Assembly: GCA_028583685.1 (NCBI GenBank)
Contig: JAMXIF010001195.1
Span: 12,464,200-12,528,199 of the forward strand
Length of the DNA: 64,000 nucleotides
DNA from: Petaurus breviceps papuanus
Lineage: Eukaryota; Chordata; Mammalia; Diprotodontia; Petauridae
Direction of reading: 5' to 3'
This document shows, piece after piece, positions 12,492 to 23,100 of this stretch (position 1 is its first letter; every line of letters begins with the position of its first letter). Below the pieces are notes generated by a model. It was not told where the DNA came from. It saw only the letters and a program-made list of their open reading frames with translations, and searched no databases. The position numbers and the translations under genes were made by a program.

Positions 12492-13040
12492 TGTGCTGTC
12501 AACAGATAATCACAACTTCACAAAACTTACATGAAAACTAGGTTTATTGCAAGAGAAATGAACATGCATGTTGACTCAAAGCCAGAGCAAAGAGTTCACA
12601 GTTCTTATAGATGTTTGCATCTTTATGACAGCAAGACAAAGGAAGGAGGAGATATCAGAATCTCCACCTAGAGGGGCATTGCATGGGAGGGCAAAGATGC
12701 AGTACAGGTGGGGAGGAGCAAGGTGATGGGGAAGCTGCATTCTTTTTCCTTTGGAATTGCTAGACTGTGAAGATAAGAGGTTCAGTTTATCTGCAAGGGA
12801 CCCAGCTACACAAGCAGTTTCCCAGCCTGTCACAGACTGGCTAGCACCTGTCTTGCCTTCCAAGGATGCACAGAGAATCCAGTCTGGGGTGCAATCAACA
12901 CATTATATCAGCTACTGGGTAGGGGGCAGGCTTCATGCTTGGCACATTCAGGGACTCCTGCATGCTCTGGGTCCAGTGTTTCTGGAAAATATGAGAACTC
13001 AAGAAGACAGGTTCAGGGGAACCCTTAATAATCCTTAACA
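12492..13040 (-). mobile_element. Solo LTR of an endogenous retrovirus (fossil)
   Basis: A 549 bp unit beginning TG and ending CA on either strand (minus strand starts TGTTAAGGATTATTAAGG). It is flanked by the 5 bp direct repeat GTGCT/GTGCC (12487-12491, 13041-13045). On the minus strand it has a TATAAG box near 12607 and an AATAAA signal near 12545, in the order expected for U3-R-U5. There is no internal retroviral sequence, so it is a recombined solo LTR. The 5 bp duplication fits class III or related ERVs. Moderately old. Confidence 0.75.
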
Positions 13041-13147
13041 GTGCCTAAAAACTTTCATTTTCCTAGAGATAACAAAAGACTTTGCTATTAAGTGACCACA
13101 TTATGATTTAAATAAATAGTTTAATCAATGAGAAAATAAACAAAATT

Positions 13148-13430
13148 TATGCAACTGGGTGGCATAGTGGATAGAACACTGAATCTGCAGTCAAAAAGAC
13201 CTGAATTCACATCCAGCCTTGGATAGTTATGAACTATGTGACCCAGGGCAAGTCAATGAACGGTTCGCCTCTGATCCTTGTCTTTAAATCCTGCCTTTAA
13301 ATGATAATAGTACCCGCCTTCCACAACTGTTCAAATGCATCAAATGAAATAATTATTGTACTTAGAATGCTTGGCACATAGTAAGTGTTAGATAGATGTT
13401 AACTTTGCTATTGCTGTTGTTATTATTATA
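13148..13430 (+). mobile_element. MAR1/MIR-type SINE
   Basis: It starts GGGTGGCATAGTGGATAGA (tRNA-like head), continues 'GACCTGAATTCACATCCAGCC' (degraded B box), 'GTGACCCAGGGCAAGTC' and 'ATGATAATAGTACC', and ends in a GCTTGGCACATAGTAAGTG tail. About 280 bp, old. Confidence 0.8.
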
Positions 13431-13439
13431 TTAACTTTT

Positions 13440-15430
13440 GAAAAATTTGTGAATTTTCCTTTCTTATTTTTTTAAATTTTAGCACTTAGAGATGGAAAAG
13501 ACCTTTTAGATTAGTCTTTATATCTCTTGCCAATCCAGATATCCCTGAAAAATCAAATAAGTTAAAATATATCTCTTTAAGAAAGCCTGAGGTGCAAATT
13601 ACTTTTACTGACTTGTCGTCTTGATGTGTGCTACTTTGAACTTCAAGAATGTGGTTTACTTATTCTCTTTAGTCTTCACCCAAAGGTGATTTGCTTTGCA
13701 GTATTAATTTCAGATATCTCCAGTGTGGGAGGAGGAAAAAAAAACTTAAGCCGAAGACATTTTCAGTTTTATGATGACCACTCCATTATTTGTTTGAAGC
13801 CATTCCTGCAAAATCATGGGAATATTTCAGGAGATTCTTGCCCTGACTTAGAGGCAGTTGGAGTGGGTTTGTGGCACTGGTGATAAAATATGTCAATGAA
13901 ATCATAATTTTATCAATGTAGTTACTCCTGTGCTGAAGCAGCAGCACTGAGTTAAAATTCCCTTGTGAATGTAACTGGGAGCTTTACAGAGCTCACCTCT
14001 GCTTTTCCAGCTGACCAGGTGTATGTTGGCTCAGTACTTGGGTGCTTTGGGAATGCTAAACACAGGATGTTCCCCTCTGTCATGTGGCAGACGTGGTGCT
14101 GAGCAGTCTTAGGGCTTCAGGATGATGCTGCAAGCTCACAGTTGTGTCTTGCACCTTCCTTCACTGCATTGAAGGCTGAAGCAGGAAAGACTGTCGACAC
14201 TGCCTCAGATGGCATTGACCACGAAGGAGGAAGGGCTGATCTCTCAGTGAGCTTTTTAAAAGGCACTGAGTCCACCCTTAGCACACTTTTCCTGCTCCCT
14301 CCAGGTGGCATCAGGTAACTCTGAGACTTCCAGTGAGGGGTGGAGGAACCTGGCCCTTTCCACTCTGGCAGAATGGTAACCACTTCCAGCTGTTAGAGAG
14401 ACCAAGGGGCCTTGATTAGGTGCATGCCACTGAGTCCTGGCTGTCTTTTCCATATTTGTGTCTCCATTCCTAAGTAGGATACTAAACTTCAACCTGTAGA
14501 TCGACGTGCCTAGACTTGAAGGTTAGCTTGTGAGTCTGATACATCTGGAGGTCCTTAGTACATTGGGTGTTGCTAACTAGAGGCCAGAGGAGTTTCTTCT
14601 TACAAAAATTAACCACTGACAGAAGAATGAGCCCTTCTCCTGGCCAGCCTTATTATCTCTGTTGCAGAACCAAGGTGAAATCTGGAATGCCTTATTGGTA
14701 GTCTCATAAACCCACTTCATGTTCTGATGTTTATGACACAGCCTCCCAGCCAACTGTGATGATGGTTTTGTTACAAATTACTTAAGTTTTTTTCAGTATT
14801 TTAAGTTTTTTTTTATTTTTGTGTCTGTAGGAAATATATCTATTTCATATATGATTCATACTGTTCATTTTATACCTTCCTATGCAACCTATTGGGAAGA
14901 ACCTAGAATTGAGCCTTAGCCAAAGGTATAATTAATGCCAGGATGAAGGAACATAGCAAGCCAAAGCCTGTGAGAAAAAGAACGATCATTTTTCCATAAG
15001 GTCAGGCTCTCTTAGGGTGGGACCTGATCTGAACCAGGTGAATGGACTTCTTAGTGGACCAATGGTGGGTGCAGTGCCCTGGCCCCTTGAGCCTTGTAAG
15101 CAGGTTCTTTATTAGATGAATATCACTTGCCAGTACTGATGTATTTATTATTAACAACATCAAACTCTTTTAAAGGAACATCTGGCAGTATCTTGACATT
15201 CAATAGAGAATTTTAAAAGTGGCTACTTCAGTTATGATTAGAGGAAAATCCTATGGAATCCTTAAATAGATTTCTAGAACTAGTATGTAATGGATTTGAA
15301 TCTCCCCAATATCAATCTCAGACGATAATAGTGTATCCCCAAACTCTTTGTAACTGTAAAGCTTCACAAAGTGACATCTAATATGTATTACTTTTACAGT
15401 TATTTCTTACCTCAAATCTTCAAAAGATCC
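13440..15430. other. Intron sequence with no recognised feature
   Basis: About 2 kb. The part 13950-14480 is richer in G+C and carries two overlapping minus-strand frames (88 and 78 codons) with no recognisable domain. I do not call them genes. Confidence 0.35.
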
Positions 15431-15444
15431 CTGGTTTCAAAGAT

Positions 15445-15905
15445 CTGTTAGTCAATAATCATTTATTAAGCACTTAATAGTGTGAAATATTGTGTTAAGT
15501 GCTAGGAATGCAATTACAAAAAAGCGCTAACATTTATATAGTCATTTAGAGTTTGCAGAGCAAATTTGATCCTGTGAAGCAGATGCTTTTATTATCTTCA
15601 CTTTAGAGGTGAGGGAAATGAGGCTAAAAGAAATGAAATCACTTACTCAAAGTCTAAGCTAAGAGTTCGAGGTATTATTTGACTTTGGGTCTTCCTGACT
15701 CAAGTTCAACACTTTGTACACTAAAGCAAAAATAGTCCACAACCTCAAGAGCTTACTCAGGAAGAGACAATATGTAGATAACAAGATCCCTACAGGGTAG
15801 ATGGAAGGTAATCCCTGGTGAAGGTACCGGCAACTGGGGGGACCATGAAGGGCTTCCTGGAATAGGTGGCATTTGAGATGAGACTTGTTTCTGGTGAGGC
15901 AGTCC
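15445..15905 (+). mobile_element. Ancient mammalian repeat with nested SINE
   Basis: The outer repeat starts ATAATCATTTATTAAGCAC. It resumes at about 15738 with 'CACAACCTCAAGAGCTTACTC' and then GGGCTTCCTGGAATAGGTGG and GAGATGAGACTTG. This order matches the old repeat also seen at 56630-58080 and 62440-63110. A minus-strand MIR-type SINE (about 15522-15735: 'TTTACACACTTTG..', 'GAGGTGAGGGAAATGAGGC') sits inside it. I cannot name the outer family with certainty. Confidence 0.5.
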
Positions 15906-15909
15906 CCAC

Positions 15910-17220
15910 TTTTCCACTCCTTAATCAACAAATTTATGGGTTATGTTCCTCTCATCCACCAGACAAAAACCCTCGTAAACCCCCCCCCCCAAAACTTTTC
16001 ATTTATTTTATTTTTAACCTTCAGGTGATAAACCTCTTGGCACTTAGCTCAATTTATAGTATTTCAAAGGGCCTCAGACCTATTCTCACAGTCTGTCCAT
16101 TCTGGTAGGACCTTCCTCAGCCTGCATTTAACTGCTGTAATTTCTGGGGTCATTTCTAGGCCATCATGAGTCATTAGAACAGGCCCAAGTAGAGAATTGC
16201 TACATCACTACTGTTGTTATTATCATTATAATAAGGAAAGATTAGCTAGGAATGAGTTAGGAAATTAGGAGGGCACATTAAATCTTCCTTGCTGCAGAAC
16301 ACTAAATGTGCCATAGTGTTCTGAAGAAAGCAAATTCTCCTAATGCTGAACTTACTGTGAACCTATGAGAAACTAGGCCTTGGGGGAAAACGGAGGTTGG
16401 ATCTGGCCTTGGGCAAAATTGTACAGTACTGTGGATGGTACCTCCCCACCTTACCTTACAGACTTATGGCCACTTGCACTCCTTTCCATGTACCTGATTG
16501 CTACCTCTTATGCCTCCCTCCTCTCCCCTCCTGTTATCTTCTAACTGTTTAACACGGGTACTGGGAGGGCATACTCAAAGTGCCATGCAGGGCTTTTTCT
16601 CCCTCTCCTCCTCTAATGAAAACTTATTTCACAAGGTATCATTCCTGCTGGGATTTTGAATAGTTTTCCTTCCATTGCCATCTATGGTGTTAGTGCATAA
16701 TGCTAATTCCTCAAGGGGGTCACCCATTCCAGGCCCTTTTCATTTTAACAGGAACCAACGCCTCTTAACCCAGAAGAATGTCAGCAGTGGCTGAGTGCCT
16801 AGTAGGCTAAAATCTGATAAAGAAGCATACTGTTTTTGTGTGCATAAGATGGGAAGGGAGAAGGGAGGCAAGGAAGGAGAAAGAGATAGAAAGAGATAGA
16901 GAGGGAAGAAAGGGAGAGATTTAAGCGGGATAATGAAAGACATGAGCCATCAAAGAGAAATTCCTAGCTCAGTACAAATATAGAAATCTTATAAAAATGA
17001 TTACTATAGAAATTAGAATCCTTAAAAGTAATCTGGAAAATATTAGATATAGAATTATTTCTGAAAGGAAGATGAGAAGTAGATGCCTAATCTGGGTTTA
17101 ACTGGGCCTGTGCTAGGCCCAAAGTCACTCAGACCTCCCAACTCCTACCAGAGAGAGAGAGAGAGAGAGACAAACAAACAAAAAGTTAGAGAATAAGTCT
17201 ATTGGTTTCCGTGTTACCAA
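15910..17220. other. Intron sequence with simple-repeat patches
   Basis: A purine-rich GGGAAG/AAAGAGATAG tract occurs at 16845-16920 and a (GA)n run at 17150-17170. No exon is seen. Confidence 0.5.
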
Positions 17221-17238
17221 CTAGAAGAGCAGTTTTCT

Positions 17239-17410
17239 TTCTTTTTTCTTTTTTTATTTTAAAGCAATTGGGGTTAAGTAACTTGCTCAAGGTTACACGG
17301 CCAGTTATTATTTCTGGGTGTGGTGCTGAGTATCTGAGCCCGGATTTGATTCAGGTCATCCCGACACTGGAGCCGGTGCTCTTACTCGCTGTGCTACCTG
17401 GCCGCCCTGA
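17239..17410 (-). mobile_element. tRNA-derived SINE, monomer of the dimeric family
   Basis: A 172 bp minus-strand SINE with poly(T)/poly(A) tail on the left and a perfect 15 bp target duplication GAAGAGCAGTTTTCT (17224-17238 and 17411-17425). On the minus strand the head GGCGGCCAGGTAGCACAGCG fits a tRNA A box (TAGCNNAGNNNG). A degraded B box (GAATCAAATCC) follows. The internal text (GGTGCTGAGTATCTGAGC on +) is the same as the tail-side unit of the dimers at 28396-28700 and 58654-58954. A perfect duplication implies a recent insertion. Confidence 0.9.
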
Positions 17411-17429
17411 GAAGAGCAGTTTTCTATGT

Positions 17430-19200
17430 GTTACTTTGCATAGAAAAAGTTAAGGAGCCAGGATGTTCCCTTTTGCTCCATCATCCAGAAGGAAAATGAA
17501 ACAGAGACAGCAGAAATAATGACTTTCATGTCTGTTAAACATGGAAGGAAAAGAATTGGAAAGCTGAACTGCCCAGTTGAAGAATCTTCAGCTCAGCAGC
17601 AAAGAGTGGAAGATCCCGAGCCTGGGACCCCGGGGACTCTGTGTGCTTTTCTCGTTCCCTCTGCAGCATCTGGCATCCTTGATGACCTTCTCCTACATGG
17701 TCCTTGTTAAGGTTTCCTTGTAGTTGATCTCAGTCTTCTTTGCTGGTTCGTCATCCATTTCACACCCATATCCTTGAGTGTGTCCAAAGGATTTGTTTTT
17801 GTTTCTCTTCCCTCAGTGTACTGTCTCACTTGATGACCTTGTTAGGTTCCATGGGTTTAATTGTCATATCTGTATAACCCCATATCTGTATCTGTACATA
17901 TCTGTAAACAGTTCCAGTTTCTTTCATTATCTCCAGTTCTATATCATCAACTCTCTATCAGACGTTTCAAACTACATTTCCTATCAACGTTATAAATTAA
18001 ACACATCCAGAAAATAAATCATCTTTCACCCCAGTCCCCTTTTTAGCAGGATATCTAGATAAAATATGTCAAATGCTTAGTATGTTCTGAGCATTGTAGA
18101 TACAATCAAATGGGGAAAGACAACATGTGAAAGTAAGTTGAAAAAGGAAGGCACCCAACATGGGAGTGTGGAGGAGAAGACAGAAGTCCCCCCAAAGTCC
18201 AGTCAGCTAAGAAATGAGATGTTTTGATTTGGGCTCCCTCTTTAAATGTAGAGATTGGAGTTCATGGTTCCACTTACCAATCAGAAGAACTGAGGGTGGT
18301 GATGAGGCGGTATCCCAGTGAGATCTTGGTGATGGGATGATTGCAGAATGATAAGACTTTTTTCCCAATAATGAACTTCTTGGGGGCATAGTGGAAAATT
18401 CAGAGATGTCCCAAAGTAATGCAGCCAGATGAGAAGTGAGAGAAATGATCAAAATATGAATCAGAACAGGGCTAAGGACTTAGTCCTGGGGTATTCTCCT
18501 AGGAACCTCCATTCAAATAGATATCATTTCATTGTTTACTTCTTTTGGGGGGTCTGGTTGTTCATTTTTCAGGTTTCTGTTTTCCAAAGCTTTTAGCATA
18601 GAAACCAGGCCATTTAAAAGGAAATAGAGGTAGCTATTCACTTACTGGAGGAGAAAATATTCTATATATCTGAATTTTTCAGATAAATTTAATACCATTT
18701 TTTAACTTAAATAATTTTTTTGCTACAAATCTTCCTAAACTGTTGTATACTTACCTACCTTCTTAAAAGGAGTATAGAGAATATAATTTACCTCTTTAAG
18801 TACCAAATATGAATATTAATCATTAATAATGACTTTTGGAGCCTGCTATATGAAGGTGTGTGTATGGGGATGAGGGGGAATAGTTTAGGTGTGTAGTGCC
18901 ATTTATTTCATTTTTGGTGGTCTGTTAACTCGTCACTCAATATGTTAGGTGTTTTCTGTCTTTTAATATCTAGCAGCCAATCCCATCCCTTCCATTTCAG
19001 AACTCTTTTTCCGTCTTAATTTCAGATAATTCAGTCCAGAGGGTGTCTCCAGTTCAGCAGAATAAAATGCATGACCTAGCTTACTTCAGAGTTCAGAGCT
19101 ATTTTCTAGATAATTCTGTTTCCAGTCCAGATAAGTGAGTTATTTTTATACTGCACGTAATTAGGTTACAGACATTCCATATTATGTTTAAAAGAAGAAA
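17430..19200. other. Intron sequence, mostly unassigned
   Basis: No exon was recognised. 18055-18130 contains 'TGCTTAGTATGTTCTGAGC', reminiscent of the ancient 'caggcactgtgctaagc' repeat. The rest is unassigned. Confidence 0.35.
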
Positions 19201-19218
19201 CTGAACTGCTCAGTCAAG

Positions 19219-19220
<2 letters not shown>

Positions 19221-19295
<75 letters not shown>

Positions 19296-19316
19296 ACACA
19301 CATACATACACACACC
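19221..19316. repeat. Compound (CT)n(CA)n microsatellite
   Basis: About 38 bp of pure CT switch directly into about 58 bp of CA with a few TACA variants. The polypurine/polypyrimidine part next to alternating purine-pyrimidine DNA could adopt non-B forms (inference). Confidence 0.97.
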
Positions 19317-19424
19317 CCAACACCATTCAGATACATACACACACATTTTCTGTCTGTTGGTTTCTCTTTCTTTCCCCATCCCCTTTTCTTTGACATTTTC
19401 ATATAGAACTAACCCCAGGAAACT

Positions 19425-20010
19425 GCATCTAACTTTTTTTGTTGTTGTTGTAAATTGATTATTTCATTTATTTGAAATATTTTCTTCCTCCTACCTCCTT
19501 TAACACAGAAAAAAACTCCAACAACTCTTCTAACAAAATGTGAATATTCACACAAAAGAATTTTCTGTATAATGTCCAGAAATGTGTGTACCATTCTACA
19601 TATTTAGTCCATCATCCCTTTGTGAGGTGGGTATCATCCCTTATCATCAGTCCTCTAGAATCATGATTGATCATTTTATTGACCAGAATTCTTACTTCTT
19701 TCAAAAGTGTTCATTTTTTTGTAGTGTGGTTGTTATAGTACACATTGTTTTTGTGACTGTTTCGCTCTGTATCAGTTCATAAAAGTCTTTCCATCTTTCT
19801 CTGAAACTCTCTTTCATCATTTCTTATAATATAATAGTATTCCATCACATTTCTATACCAAGTTTGTTCAGCCATCCTCTAACTGATGGACCCCTCTTTA
19901 GTTTATAGTTTTTTACGTTTGCAAAAGGCTGCCATAAAACCTTTTGTCTGTACAAGACCTTTTCCACTTTATGTGATCTCTTTCTTCTGGCTTTTCAGGA
20001 ATGCATCATT
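19425..20010 (-). mobile_element. L1 LINE 3' end
   Basis: The order of motifs matches the better-preserved copy at 50425-51790: a TTCCTCC-rich UTR, then 'CATAAAAGTCTTTCCATC', 'AATAGTATTCCATCACATT', 'GTTCAGCCATCCTCTAACTGATGG'. These are the reverse complement of the L1 ORF2 C terminus (MEYY region). It is 5'-truncated and diverged. Confidence 0.7.
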
Positions 20011-20960
20011 TCCAGTAAGTGAGCTAAATCTAAAATTTCATGAACAACTTTAGGTTTGAAAGAGCTTTTCATGTTATCTCATTTGAGCCTCACAAGATTT
20101 AATCTAAACTTGTAACGAAAATGAGAGTTGGAACCCATCTTGGCATTTCATGTATCCTTGTTACCACATGAAAATAAAAATGTCTTTTTAAAAAATAAAA
20201 TGTATAATTTTTCTTGGATATTATGATCTAAAATGGTTTTTACTTTTTTTTATTATATTTTGCTATGATACAAGGTTTTATAAGGCTTTTTTACAACATC
20301 ACTGTTAGTGGAGTTTCACATTCTGAGATGATTTTTACTTTCCAGAAAATATATTTGGACTTTGAGCATTTATTCCATATAATGAGAAAAAAATATTATC
20401 CTAAGTTTTCTTACTATGATTTTTTCTACAAAGTCAGAGAGAACTGAAAAGTAACTGAAAAAAGTATTTTAATTTGTGTGAATATGAAAATATCTGATTT
20501 TAACTTATTATGGTACTAATTGTTTTATCCATGACAAATGAGCATATACATATATTCTTGAATAATGCAAGAGCTCGTTTTAAATTTTTTTTGGTTATTT
20601 GTTACTTAAATTGACAACTTTATCAGATGCAGGTGCTCTGATGTATTAAACAGCAAAAGGACCAAACGAGAATTGTGTTCCAGGATATAGTTATGCTTAT
20701 TGAGAGGTATCATGCTGTACTGGTTACAAAGAGCTGGTTACAAGGTCAGGAAGACTTTGAGTTCAGTTGTTTCTGCTAAATGCTGATTGGGTGTTCTAGA
20801 CAGGTTCCACACAACTCTCTTAGTAACTCTTTCAGACTTTGAGTTATGGAGTAGGTGCTTCTCTGCATTGGTAGAGGAAAGGGACTTCCACTGTTTCTAC
20901 CATGATCTCCCAATGCCAATGAAATAATGTTTGGTCAAAAGATTTTTTTAACTTGTAAAA
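20010..20960. other. Unassigned AT-rich intron sequence
   Basis: No exon or named repeat was seen. Confidence 0.35.
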
Positions 20961-20976
20961 TACTGCCTATTTCTTA

Positions 20977-21151
20977 CTTTTATTTATTTAATTTTGGCTT
21001 TTTTGGAGTGGGGAGAGCAGGGCAATTGAAGTTAAGTGACTTGCCCAAGGTCACATGGCAAGTAAGCGTTAAGTGTCTGAGGTTAGATTTGAACTCAGGT
21101 CCTCCTGACTCCAAGGCCAGTGCTCTATTCACTGCACCACCTAGCCACCCC
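20977..21151 (-). mobile_element. WSINE1-like tRNA-derived SINE
   Basis: The minus-strand copy has core 'GTTAAGTGACTTGCCCAAGG', 'TGTCTGAGGTTAGATTTGAAC' (B-box side) and right end CACCACCTAGCCACCCC. Target duplications CTGCCTATTTCTTA (20963-20976) and CTGCCTCTTTCTTA (21152-21165) differ at one base. Confidence 0.9.
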
Positions 21152-21199
21152 CTGCCTCTTTCTTATGTCGCCATTTTGTTTTATTGAAAGGGAGCACCA

Positions 21200-22450
21200 A
21201 AGGTCAACAAACATTTATGAAACACCCGCTATGTGCCAGACATCAGGCTAAGCAGACATTTGTATGAGAATCTCAGAGAAAAGCTGCTTAAGGCAAAAGG
21301 TATTCTGAGGATTTGAGAGAAAACAGCCCATGCAATAAAAGTACTACAGAAAATAAAATAGAATTGATTTTATTTTAAAAAAGAGATAAGCAACTCAGAG
21401 GGAAAATTTGTTACTGATGTTAGAGATGTCCGTAGTCTATTGTTTCCTAGTAGCTAATCCGAATGTGAGTTTTTTTAGGTACTTTCAAGTTTATTTTTGG
21501 GCAACTCTGAATCAAAGAATGATCTAGTGACTAGGGGACTTGAGTCATATATATATCAAGACCATGGATTTTTGGTTTCCGAGTTGAAGTTAGAAATGAC
21601 TCACTACACGTTAGGGGATTCTGATTTGAGACACAGAAGCCAGATCAAAAGATTAGTAATCTAAGAGCAAAGAAGCCAGGTACAGAAGAGACATCAGAGA
21701 AACCACTAAGAAACAGAAGCAGAGACATCAGAAATCAGTACACAAATAAATGAAGCCAAGAGGATTGAAAAGCCAAGCACCTGAAAGGCTGATAGAAACT
21801 GAAGCCAGCTGAGGGGAACTTGTGCTGTTAATATGGGGAGCTGATCTGCTCGGAGGAAATCGATGTTTGATAAAAGAGCTGATTGGAGGGAAACAGAGTC
21901 CTTTGCTTTAGGTGAAGAGTTGACTTTGGGAAAAGATTCCCTGCTCTGTAGTAACACCTACAATCTGATATAGAGAAACCCCCAAAGACAAACCTATCTT
22001 GATTTTTTCTGCCTTTTGTGGCCAGAGAGGGGAAAACCCTTTAAAAACTATAGCAAGCAATACTCAAATAACTGCATGTCATAGGATGACAAAAAGGGTG
22101 TGATGCCAACAAGAGTGGGAGATTCCGGAAGAACAGTAGAAGGCATCGTTGTCTAAGAGTAGAAGGCAGAGATTCAGAAGAGGTACAGGGAGCATTTGTT
22201 TCCAACGCTTCTTTAAAACGAGGATAGGCATTCAGGCTTATTATGAATGCCCTTGGGCATGTGCATTTACCTGTTCATGTATCATGTTACTTGGTTTCTT
22301 TCAAGTTTTTCTCACTCTTCTCTCATGTATACTGTGTGCATGGCTGTTATAATGATTATTTCTTTTGTCTTCTTGTTTAGAAAATATTTTATATTTAAGA
22401 GTTAATGTTGTCATTGTAATTGATTTATGTAAGTGGGTAGTTCACTGGTG
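21200..22450. other. Intron sequence, unexplained
   Basis: 21203-21260 is a fragment of the 'acatttat..gtgccagaca' ancient repeat. 21540-22250 is purine-rich on the + strand with many AGAAGC/GACATCAGA words, and I cannot assign it. It has no long frame. Confidence 0.35.
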
Positions 22451-22564
22451 GGAGCTCATGCATTACAGTCATGTGTATGGACATGTAATTCTTCCCCTAC
22501 CAAAATTATAACTGGAACTGTCCGAGCAGAAGTGTAACCACAAGGCTTTATAAACAGCTGTTCT

Positions 22565-23052
22565 TTCTCTCTTTCCTTTGTTTTCAAAATTGATTTCCAC
22601 AAGGTTTTGAGTTCCAAATTTTCTCCCCAATTGTCCCCTGCCCCCAACCCAAGATGGCATGAGCACTGATTATCCATTTCCTCCGTCTGCCCTCCCTTCT
22701 GTCCCCTCCTTCTTCTCCCCTATTACCCCCTCCTCCCTGCCTTTCTTGTAGGGAAAGATGTATTTCTATACCCCATTGCCTGCATATCTTATTTCCCAGT
22801 TGCAGGTAAAAACATTTTTTTTCAAAAGCTTTATTAACTTCTGATGTACATCATTCATTTATGCCAGATTTTCAGTTACGAATTTTCTCCCCATTTTTCC
22901 CCTACCCACCGCTCCAAAATAGCAGTGCCACAGGATATCCCTCCTCCAATCTGCTCTCTCCCATATCTTCTCCCATACCCCTTTCGACTTTTCCAGTGGA
23001 TCTCTATGCTCCAGTGCATGTATATCTTATTTCCCAATTACATGTGAAATAG
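22565..23052 (-). mobile_element. Two L1-type 3' UTR copies in tandem
   Basis: 22565-22808 and 22820-23052 are diverged copies of one sequence. Both have 'AATTTTCTCCCC', a 'CTCCCATA/TTCTCCCCT'-type pyrimidine tract and 'GCATATCTTATTTCCCAGTT' or 'GTATATCTTATTTCCCAATT'. The second ends on the left with the reverse of a poly(A) signal and tail (CAAAAGCTTTATTAAC). They look like separate 3'-end insertions on the minus strand. Confidence 0.55.
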
Positions 23053-23100
23053 TATTAATAATAGTATATATATGTATATATATGTATATATATATGGATT
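23053..23100. repeat. (TATATATG)n AT-rich simple repeat
   Basis: A short TATATATGTATATATATG run lies between the two L1-type blocks. A second pure (TA)n of about 27 bp lies at 23736-23762 inside the next element. Confidence 0.85.

Noticed and set aside
19188-19402. Frames rich in Cys-Val and Arg-Glu
   Set aside because: They are translations of the CT/CA microsatellite.
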